Assembly: GCF_024198175.1 (NCBI RefSeq)
Contig: NZ_JAJVKV010000012.1
Location: forward strand, 62,001 to 126,000
DNA from: Pyxidicoccus xibeiensis
GTDB taxonomy: Bacteria > Myxococcota > Myxococcia > Myxococcales > Myxococcaceae
Length of the DNA: 64,000 nucleotides
Reading direction: 5' to 3'
Positions 41,337 through 49,600 of this stretch are shown piece by piece (positions within the stretch are counted from its first letter, which is position 1; the number at the start of each line of letters is the position of its first letter). The notes under the pieces are model-generated. The model made no database searches. It was not told the origin of the DNA and was given only the letters and a program-made list of their open reading frames with translations. The position numbers and the translations under genes are program-made.

Positions 41337-42893
41337 TCAGGGAAACCGGTCCACCACCATGACGTGTGAGCGCGGACGCACCAGCGCGCGTCCAGGTGTC
41401 GAGCTCTCGTCCTTGGGCAGGCCGTCCGCGTCGGAGAGCACGAAGCAGACCGGATACTCGCTCCCGTCGGGAGTCTTCACGCGCGTGTAGCGGCCCAGCA
41501 CCTGCTCACCGCCTGTCCACACCCGTCCGTAGATGAGCGTCCCCGCCGGCAGCCGGCCGAAGGGGTGCTCCAGGCGGCTGGTGATGGGGCCGTCGCTCAA
41601 GACGATGTCGTAGTTCAACTTGTCGTGGTCATCGGGCTGGAGGATGTCGAGCTCGGTGTGGCTGCCATCACCCACCTGCAGGCGGAGCTGGCGCATGGCC
41701 TCCAGGGCCTCGGACGGACAGCGGGCTGGGTCGGGACGCACTTGCGCACCAGTGCAGGCGTTGAGGCTGGCCACGGCGCTGGCGGCCAGCAGATAGCGGT
41801 AGAGGCGGGCAGGGCACCGCGAAGGGGCCTCGGTCATGGACATGGCGTCTTCTCCCGGCCACGACGGCACAGCGGAGAGCGCGGCGAGGGCCACCGTGGA
41901 CGCGGCAGTGTCGGCCGACCCATCCAGCCGCGCCAGTTGCTGACCTTCCTCCGCTGCTTCCATGGCGCGCGCTCGATGCGCTACCGCCCAGGCCAGCCCC
42001 GCCACCGACAGCAGTGCGCCAACGACCCATGCCAGCCGAAGCGCTCTCGACCTGGGTCTGCCCACGCTGCGTGCGGAGGCACCAGGCTCCGGAGTGGTGA
42101 CGACACGGTCCACCATCCTCCGGCGCAGCAGCCGGCGGGCGCGATGGTCCAGGACGCGCTCGTGCCGGCTCATCCTCGCATGCAGCAACGCCAGCTCCTG
42201 CCCCGGTGCCACGGGCCCTGGCGCCGCACCCTCGCTCGTCGTGCGCGAGTCCCGGGCCGGCCCGCTGTACCACTCGAAGAGCGGCACGTCCCACTCAGGA
42301 CCTGCCTCGGCCAGCGCCCGGAGTACTTCCAGCGCCAGCGTGTGGGCGGTCTCCGGTCGCGCCTCGGGAGTGAAGTCCAGGAGCCCGTGCACCCAGCGAG
42401 CGAGAGCCTCCGGCACCCGGGGGCTGAGCACGCGCACCGCGGTCGGACTCTCCGCCTCCGCCTTGTCCTCGGGGAGCAGGTTCAGCCGCAGGGGCGGGTA
42501 CTGCTCCACCAGCAGCCGGTAGAAGGTGACGCCCACCGCGTATAGCTCGTCAGCCACCGTGTACGGGTAGGGTCCGACCTGGGGCTCACGCTGGGCCCGG
42601 AGGCTCCAGAGGATGGCCTGCGGGCTGCGGTAGAGACGGACGATGCCCGGATGCCGCAGCAGGCTCAGCGTCTCCGCCTCGCGCAAGAAGCGGCGGTCAC
42701 CTGGGACATGGGCCAGCTTCAGGGCGTAGCTGCGACCTCCAGGCCGCGAGCGAACCTCGTACACCGTGCCATTGCCGCCGCTGCCCAACCGTCGCTCCAC
42801 CTGCCAGCGACCGATGCGGGTGCCGGGCGGCAGGGCCTTGGGCGACAGCGCGTCGGCATGCCCCGGAAACTCGTCCGCTTCAACCTGCATCAC
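41337..42893 (-). CDS. Degenerate Ser/Thr protein kinase fused to a lipoprotein-like C-terminus
   Basis: 518 aa (GTG 42893 or ATG 42890). The N-lobe is normal: RLGSGGNGTVYEV, invariant Lys in ALKLA, alpha-C REAETL. At residues 88-91 the sequence jumps from HPGIVRLY to RSPQAILW, which belongs to the end of the activation segment, then YPYTVADELYAVGVTFYRLL. The catalytic loop (HRDxKxxN), DFG and substrate loop are all missing, about 110 residues, yet the frame is open. A membrane helix follows near residues 286-307. From Met351 the protein reads as a separate lipoprotein (SAVASLNAC), probably once a distinct gene. Catalysis is impossible; a scaffold or pseudogene fate is likely. Confidence 0.75.
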   Translation of the reverse strand: MMQVEADEFPGHADALSPKALPPGTRIGRWQVERRLGSGGNGTVYEVRSRPGGRSYALKLAHVPGDRRFLREAETLSLLRHPGIVRLYRSPQAILWSLRAQREPQVGPYPYTVADELYAVGVTFYRLLVEQYPPLRLNLLPEDKAEAESPTAVRVLSPRVPEALARWVHGLLDFTPEARPETAHTLALEVLRALAEAGPEWDVPLFEWYSGPARDSRTTSEGAAPGPVAPGQELALLHARMSRHERVLDHRARRLLRRRMVDRVVTTPEPGASARSVGRPRSRALRLAWVVGALLSVAGLAWAVAHRARAMEAAEEGQQLARLDGSADTAASTVALAALSAVPSWPGEDAMSMTEAPSRCPARLYRYLLAASAVASLNACTGAQVRPDPARCPSEALEAMRQLRLQVGDGSHTELDILQPDDHDKLNYDIVLSDGPITSRLEHPFGRLPAGTLIYGRVWTGGEQVLGRYTRVKTPDGSEYPVCFVLSDADGLPKDESSTPGRALVRPRSHVMVVDRFP

Positions 42894-42915
42894 CTGCTCC
42901 TGGCCCGTGTTTCGC

Positions 42916-43818
42916 TCACAGCTCCACTCGCGACCAGCGCAGGCTCAGGCGCCCGCCCGCGTCCAACACCTCCAGCGCCCATGGAGCAGAGGACTCGTCC
43001 ACCCGAGTGCGCCACTCCACTACCGCCCGAGTGCTCTGCCCGGGCTTCAGCCGCGCCTCTGCCATCAGCACCGGCGCTTCGTGCACCTCGCCGGTGTGGC
43101 GCCCGTTCGCATCCAGCCGCGTCAGCCGAGCCAGGCCAGGCACCCAGACCTCTTCACCCCGAGGATTTTCCAGCTCCAGGGCGACGGCCATCCATTCGCC
43201 GGAGCGGTACGCGTCGAGCTTGAGGGCCCTCAGCCGCTGATCGGCGGCACGTATATCCACCCACTTCCAGACTACGTTCCGGTGCTTGATAGCCCCGGAC
43301 AGGATGGCCGCCGCGAGCCCCTCCTGAGGCACCGTCCTGCGCGCTGCGGCCAGCCGCGCCTCCAGCGCTGCGCACTGTCCCCGCAGCGCCACCAGCTCCG
43401 CCTCCAGTTGCTCCACCGACGCCGGCTGCCTCCGCACCTCCACCACCGCATCCACCTCATCGGCCTCCGTCGTGAGCTCCAGCACCAGCCGCACGGGAGC
43501 CGCACCGTCCGCGAACCGCTCCACCAGCGGAGGCACGCCCTTCTCCGGAATCGCCACTGCCGGCTTGAGCACCAGGTGGTCCGTCTCCAATTCCAGCCGG
43601 GTGAACAGCCCCCGTACGGCCTCCGGAGCCGCCGCCTCCAGCACGACATCCGAGTCGAACAGCACCGTCGTCACCACATGAGGCGCCAGCCGGAGCCGCT
43701 GCACGGACTCCGAGGTGCCCGCGCTCACGGACACGCTCCGCTCGACACGCCTCCACCGCTTCGCGCCCTGTGGCTGCGCCAGGGCCGCCGTGCCCACCAG
43801 GAGCACCATCGCCAACAC
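42916..43818 (-). CDS. DUF2381 (TIGR02268) protein
   Basis: 300 aa from GTG 43818; a CTG at 43836 with GGAGGTGA upstream would give a better signal peptide and may be the real start. After the signal peptide (LAMVLLVGTAALAQ) the sequence fits the Myxococcales paralogous family DUF2381: beta-rich N-terminal half, then a coiled coil (VEQLEAELVALRGQCAALEARLAAARR) and a C-terminal beta domain. Members are usually next to Ser/Thr kinase genes, as here (22-bp gap), and may sense or modulate them. The paired kinase is degenerate. Confidence 0.8.
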   Translation of the reverse strand: MLAMVLLVGTAALAQPQGAKRWRRVERSVSVSAGTSESVQRLRLAPHVVTTVLFDSDVVLEAAAPEAVRGLFTRLELETDHLVLKPAVAIPEKGVPPLVERFADGAAPVRLVLELTTEADEVDAVVEVRRQPASVEQLEAELVALRGQCAALEARLAAARRTVPQEGLAAAILSGAIKHRNVVWKWVDIRAADQRLRALKLDAYRSGEWMAVALELENPRGEEVWVPGLARLTRLDANGRHTGEVHEAPVLMAEARLKPGQSTRAVVEWRTRVDESSAPWALEVLDAGGRLSLRWSRVEL

Positions 43819-44030
43819 ACCCCAGGGAAGACGCAGGAGTCACCTCCGAGGGGCTCGGTCCGTCCGCGCCACCCGCCCGCTGTGGAGCCGGAGGAGGGTG
43901 ACCCGCGAGCGATTCACCCTATCACCCCGGCCATCAGGGGTCTACCCAGCAGGTCATTTGGAACTCGGGCAACCTGCTACCACTGTTTTTGGCTTGCACG
44001 CAGACCTGGGCGGCGTATGAGTCCACGCCC

Positions 44031-44492
44031 ATGCACGACGAGGAGCGGCTGAAGGAGAAGCTGCGCGCCATCGAGGCGCTGTTCGCGGGGGCCACGACGG
44101 AAGGGGAGCGGGAGGCCGCGGACCGGGCCCGCCAGCGCATCTCCGCCCGGCTGGTGGAGATGCAGGGCGAAGCGCAGGTGGAGTGGCAGTTCTCGCTGAA
44201 CCCGTGGACCTACCAGCTGTTCGTCGCGCTCGCGCGGAGGTACGGGCTCCAGCCGTACCGCTACCGGCGCCAGCGCCACACCACGCTCGTCGTCAGGGCG
44301 TCGGAGCGCTTCATGAAGGGGACGTTCTTCCCGGAGTACGACGCCATGTCGAAGACGCTCCACGAGCACCTCACCGAGGTGACGAAGCGGGTGGTGTCGG
44401 AGGTCCTCAACTCGGACACGAGCGAGCCGGCGGTGGTGGACGCCGAGCCGCGCCAGCTCCAGGCCTTCAAGGACGCGCCCGAGCGCAAGTAG
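44031..44492 (+). CDS. Small protein of unknown function
   Basis: 153 aa from ATG 44031; a frame 14 codons longer starts at 43989 but its extension (MACTQTWAAYESTP) has weak coding bias. The N-terminus (LKEKLRAIEALFAGATTEGERE, DRARQRISARL) resembles DUF2786-type helical domains. The rest contains VEWQFSLNPWTYQLFVALAR and RRQRHTTLVVRASERFMKG. It is intact and converges on module B with a 37-bp gap. Function unknown. Confidence 0.7.
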   Translation: MHDEERLKEKLRAIEALFAGATTEGEREAADRARQRISARLVEMQGEAQVEWQFSLNPWTYQLFVALARRYGLQPYRYRRQRHTTLVVRASERFMKGTFFPEYDAMSKTLHEHLTEVTKRVVSEVLNSDTSEPAVVDAEPRQLQAFKDAPERK

Positions 44493-44529
44493 CGAAGGGC
44501 CCGGATTTCGCCGCCCGCTTTCCGTGGGC

Positions 44530-46683
44530 CTACTTCGCCTTCGCCACCGTCCGCTTCGCCCGGGCCGCATCCATCTGCTGCGACGTCAGTCGGGGGAACT
44601 TCTCAGGGTGCTTGAAGGCGAAGAACCGGAAGTCATCCTTCGAGTTACCCAGTACCGTAGCGGTGATGTCGACCAGTTCCTTGTCTCCCTTCTGGCCGAC
44701 GAAGCCGGGGACCAGCGGATACTCCGAGGGTTTCTGCTCATGCAACTGCCGCTGGGCTTTCGGGCTGTAGAAGAAGACGACGTCCCCGCAGTCACCGGCC
44801 TGCCGCATGAAGATGGCCGTTACTGCGGAGATGAGCTGCTCAATCTTGTCGCGGTACAGGTACGACGAAGCCGCAGGAGACTTCATGTACTCGAGGGCCG
44901 CCTTGGAGTTGTCGTGCTTGCGGCCGTCGAACCCCGTCTTCACGATGACCTCCGACGGAGTGAGGCAGTCCTCCCACTTCTCATACGTGCGAGCCACCCG
45001 GTTCATGATGGTGTGGGCAACACCCTTCCACGCGGCCTCGCACTGGCCAATCGCCTCGCCGACGATGGTGCCGACGAAGAGCGCGAACTCCTCCTGCCGC
45101 TCGGGCGGAACGACAGGCATGGGGGAGTAGAGCCGGGCGGCGTGTCCCGCGAGGTCCACCGTGTTCGAGCTGCACACTCCCGAGGAGAACACCCGGGAGA
45201 CGAAGGCACCGGCCTCGAAGGGGGCGAAGCCACTGAAGACTCCGGGCTCGCTCGCCTCGTAGTCCGCGATGGCCCAAAAGGGCACCTCCCGGGCCCCGGT
45301 ACCCAGCGCGGGTGATATCGCTGCAAACACCTGCAGCCCCTGGATTGCGCTCAGGGCCTCCACGTACCTGTGCGGGAGCTTCTTCAGGTCGAGCAGCTCG
45401 CGCGAGAACGTGTTCTCCTGGCTGGTGACCGTCACGGTGTCGAGCTCCGACAGTTTCGTGGCGACGTCATCCGGCAGGCACAGCTGGGTGTACATGTCGA
45501 CCGACTGGCCCATGCGAAAGCTCGCGTTGTGACGGAAGTTGAGGAGGACGTTCCGGAAGTAGTCGTCCAGTTGCTCCACCCGCGAGCCCTTGCCGTCCGG
45601 CAACAAGACGTAGGGCTTCACCACCAGGTCCAGCGCGACGGAGTCGCTGAAGTTCTCGAAGGCTCCCCGGAGGCCCAGCTTGCCCTTCTCGAGGAAGACC
45701 TGGAACTGCTTCAGGCGGGGTCTCGGGACCTCGCGCGCGAGCCGTGGGTCCACCTGGAGACGCTCCACGGGCTGCGCAGCCGCCTTCTTCTTCGCGCCCT
45801 TGTCGCCCGCGGCCGGCTCGGGGTCCGGCTTCGGTGAGACGGTGAGCCGGTACTGGAACGTCAGCGTCTCCGACGACTCGATGCCTCCAATCGCCGCGAG
45901 GCGGTTTTCGAGCACCTCCGTGTCTTCCCCGCGGACCGACAGGAAGCCCATCCTCCACATCTGGACCCTGGCCGCGTCGGAGGCGCCAATCTCCCACTGG
46001 ATGCGGACCGTCGCGTTCGCGTCGGGCTTCAGCCCCTCGGGGGGCCGGGGGTAGAGCTCCACCGTGGCGAGCTGCCCCTTGAAGATGCTCGGCAGGTCCG
46101 GCATCAGCTGTAGGAGGGTGCCAACCCGCTCCCTGCGGACCTTCCGCTCGATGAAGTCAGGCACCCAGTCGTACGTCAGCTCGTCCGGCGCGATGCGGAA
46201 GTCGATGCGCGCTCCCAGCTCGAAGGGAATGGCCTGCGGGGCACCGGGCTTCACCTCGATGGCGTCGTTGCCGAACAGCAGGGGCTCCAGCCGGTAGCCC
46301 AGGCTTCCATTGCCGATGAGCCCGAGCTCGTAGATGGAGATTTGCAGCGGCCGCGTGCCCTCCCCGGCCTTCTCGCGCACCAGGAAGCTCCGACCGTTCG
46401 GGACGAGGCAGGTCTCGCGCCGGTGCGGCATCCGCCGCTCGTCGAAGCTGTCGCTGTGGACAATCCACTCGAGCCGGCAGGGCACGTACCCCGCCACGTT
46501 CTCGCAGCTACCGCCCACCTGCACCTGCCACTCCGTCATGCCCAGCAGGGTCGGCTGGTGCTGTGACTCCGGCCGGAGCACCAGGTGTGGCGCCGCCCGG
46601 ATGCGCACGACGCCGTCGTAGCCCAGCGGGAGCTGGCAGTCGCCGTGCTGCTCGTCGGCCGGAAGGGTTTGCAGCTGTGCCAT
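44530..46683 (-). CDS. SleB-like cell-wall-hydrolase-domain protein, module B
   Basis: 717 aa, ATG 46683 with GAGGA, 13 bp after the giant gene. It is collinear with the module A paralogue (3762-5957): the same N-terminal beta region (CQLPLGYDGVVRIRAAPHLVL) and the same SleB-like block IVGEAIGQCEAAWKGVAH, then T-I-M-N-R. The Glu of G-E-A and the N-R pair are kept. In place of the polyproline linker it has a Lys/Ala-rich segment. There is no signal peptide. Last gene of the module B operon, converging on the gene at 44031. Confidence 0.75.
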   Translation of the reverse strand: MAQLQTLPADEQHGDCQLPLGYDGVVRIRAAPHLVLRPESQHQPTLLGMTEWQVQVGGSCENVAGYVPCRLEWIVHSDSFDERRMPHRRETCLVPNGRSFLVREKAGEGTRPLQISIYELGLIGNGSLGYRLEPLLFGNDAIEVKPGAPQAIPFELGARIDFRIAPDELTYDWVPDFIERKVRRERVGTLLQLMPDLPSIFKGQLATVELYPRPPEGLKPDANATVRIQWEIGASDAARVQMWRMGFLSVRGEDTEVLENRLAAIGGIESSETLTFQYRLTVSPKPDPEPAAGDKGAKKKAAAQPVERLQVDPRLAREVPRPRLKQFQVFLEKGKLGLRGAFENFSDSVALDLVVKPYVLLPDGKGSRVEQLDDYFRNVLLNFRHNASFRMGQSVDMYTQLCLPDDVATKLSELDTVTVTSQENTFSRELLDLKKLPHRYVEALSAIQGLQVFAAISPALGTGAREVPFWAIADYEASEPGVFSGFAPFEAGAFVSRVFSSGVCSSNTVDLAGHAARLYSPMPVVPPERQEEFALFVGTIVGEAIGQCEAAWKGVAHTIMNRVARTYEKWEDCLTPSEVIVKTGFDGRKHDNSKAALEYMKSPAASSYLYRDKIEQLISAVTAIFMRQAGDCGDVVFFYSPKAQRQLHEQKPSEYPLVPGFVGQKGDKELVDITATVLGNSKDDFRFFAFKHPEKFPRLTSQQMDAARAKRTVAKAK

Positions 46684-46696
46684 GCGGGGTTCCTCG

Positions 46697-49600
46697 TTAC
46701 TCTGTACGCGTGAACGTCTTGCTCTCGGGCGGCTTCAGGTCGGTCAGCCGCACGGGGCGGCGCTTCCCCTTGCCATCGAGCGGACGATCGAGGGTGAACG
46801 TGTAGGTCACGCCGGGGGCGAGCGCCTTCAGTTCCACGGTGGCGACGAAGTCACCCTCGAGGTTGCAGCCGCCGTGCTTCCCATCCACTGTCGGGGTGGC
46901 GTACTCGAGGTTCTCCGACAGCTTCGGCTTCACACCGTCGAGGTGCGCATCCGCCTTGTCGGGCTTGACGACCAGCACGAACTCGCGGGCGACATTCCAG
47001 GCGCGCTTGTCCTTCGCACCCGCCACGGGCACCTCCATGCCCTCGCCGTGGCAGCGCAGCACCAGCCGCCCGTCTTTCTGCTCCACCGTCAGCTCGCCTT
47101 CCCACCGGGGCGTGAAGTCGTACGTGCCCGTCACCTCCAGGCGCTGGGGCTCGCAGTCCGCGCGGAGCGTGGTCAGCTCCAGCTTGAACTCCGTCTTTCC
47201 ATCGCGGGGACTCTTCTTCTGGCCGTCCGGCTGCGGAAACGGGACGCGTGCCGAGATGAGCCAGTCCGCGACTGCGTTCTCGCCTCGGATTTCGAGCTTG
47301 TCCGGCCGCAGCTTCGTGAAGCCCTGGAGGGGCTCGAACTTGTCCTTGCCAGGAAGCTTGCGGGAGAAGGCGGCGGAGTACTTGTTCAGGTCCTCCGGCG
47401 TCCCGGTTAGGCAGGCGGTCAGCTCCACCTCGCACTGCCCCATCGTGGGAGAGAGCTTGAAGGCCAGCTGCTTCGCGGGCTCCTTCCCGGTGGCCGGCAG
47501 CACGTCGCGCACGGCCACCTTCCGGTAGCTGCCCGGTTCCGCGTGGGTGGCCCGGATGTGCTGGGACGTCCGCGCCGCCAGCGCCTCGAACTCCGCCAGG
47601 GTGATGGAGCCGTCTCCCTCGCCGGTGGTCTCCCCACCGAAGAAGTGCAGCTGCGACTGGCCGTTCAGGGCGGCGAGCTCGAACCAGTAGGAGAGCTCGA
47701 CGCCAGGCGCCAGGTCGCCCTTCATGAGGCTGTTGAAGATGGGCCCTGGGTGGAACGAGACGGCCAGCCAGTTCTTGCTGGCCGGGTTCGCGGTGAGCCT
47801 CAGGCGGGTCTTCTGGGCCGGGTCCGCCAGCTCCACCGTGAAGCCGCCCGACGCGGCGGCCGCGCGCACCCGGTCCGCCTCGCCCTTCTTCGGGGCGTTG
47901 ATGATGCAGCTGAGGCCCGAGGCTTCGATGCGCTCGATGACGGGATGGCCCTTGAGCGCGGTCGCGACCTCTGCCAGCACCGCCGCGAGCGAGAGGTGCA
48001 GGTGCAGCGGGCGCTTCTGCCGGTACAGCTGCTGGTACGCCAGGAAACTGAACGGACCGAGGCTGGCTTTGGCCGCCGCGCGCCGGGGCGCGAGGATGCG
48101 CTCGCGTGGCTCGTCGAAGACCCACAGGGCCTGGAGCTTCGGGTCGTCACAGGGGGTGGGGGTGAAGGTCAGCTCCAAGGTCTCCGGACCGAGCGGCTTC
48201 ACCGTGGCGCCCGGGACCTGGTAGAGCGAAGGGTCATCCGTGTTCCCGAGGACGCACTTCATGCCATCCGGGAACAGCTCCGTCAGGTTGACCTTGAGCC
48301 GCTTCGCCTTGAGCGCGGAAAGCCCCTTCACGAGCGCCCAGCCCACCTGGATGTCCATCACCTCGAAGCACGGCTTGAAGCGGATGAGGTCCTTGACGAC
48401 GTAGAGCGTCTTGTCCTTCTCCTCCCAGAGTTTCTTGCCGTCCTCCTTCAAGCCGATGATGAAGTCCTCGCCCTCATCCAGCTTGAAGTGACTCTTGTCG
48501 ACCGGAGGCACCGTCGCGCCCGTGAGCGGGCGCGCCGTGACGGGGATCACCCGCTCGGAGTAGGGCTGGGTGGGGCCTTCCTGGCCCAGGCGGGTCCGCA
48601 GGAGGACGAATGCAGGGAGCGCCAGCGGCGCGGGCTCCTCGAACTGGAGCAGCCAGCGCCAGCTTCCGTCGGACTGGCGCTGGGGCTGCTCGATGACGAC
48701 AGGCTCTCCGGCCGCCTGCTCCCCCAGGAGCTTCGGGCGGGGGATGGTGATGACGGAGTCGAGGAACGGGAGCTTCGACTTGGGCTCCAGGGTCTGCGGG
48801 GGCTCGGACGTGTCGGCGACCTCCAGCGTCCAATCCCCCCAGAAGGCGGCGGGAACTTCCTGCACGATGTTGCCACCGGGGGAGAACTCACGGCCCCGGG
48901 CCAGCGCCAGCACGTGTTTTTCCTGCCTGGCGAGCAGTGTGACACGGTTCTGCTTGTCGTAGCCGAAGTCCTCGTCGATGACGATGGCGACGGCCGTCTC
49001 GCCCACGAGGCGCGCGCCAGCCTTCTTCATCCATCCGGAGCCCAGAGGGCGCGGGTCTTCGTGGCGGAACGGAGGCGCGGCCCACTCGTCCCGGACGCGG
49101 CCCTTGTTCTGCTTTTCGAGCACGTTGAGCAGCCAGACGGCCGTCACCGGATGCAGGTTCTCCAGCCTGCTGCCAGGAGGGAGCAGCCCTTCCGCGGTGA
49201 AGAGCTTCGCGTCAGGCGGAGCTGGCTCGTCGCTCTCCGCGTCCTGTCCGGTGCGCAGGGATGGGATGCGCCCGATGTGCGTCTCCTTCTTCGGGTCGCA
49301 CCAGGCAATCTCCGCCACCGTGTCCTCGGCCGGCTTCGGGTGGTCGGGGCCGAACGCCTCGCTCACCTTGCGCAGCACCGCCTTCACGCTGTTGGGGGTC
49401 CACTCGTTCTTCTGGATGAGGCGGACATTGCGCCAGCGCCGGGTGATTCCCTGCGCGAGCAGCCGGCCGTCGGCGCCCGGAAGGGAGACGGACTGCTCGA
49501 TGAAGAAGCCCTGCTTCGCCTTGAGCGTCATCCGGTCCGCGAGGGCGGGCACCCTCAGTGAGAGCGGAACGATGCCCTTCTGGGCGGCCTGGAGCTTGTT

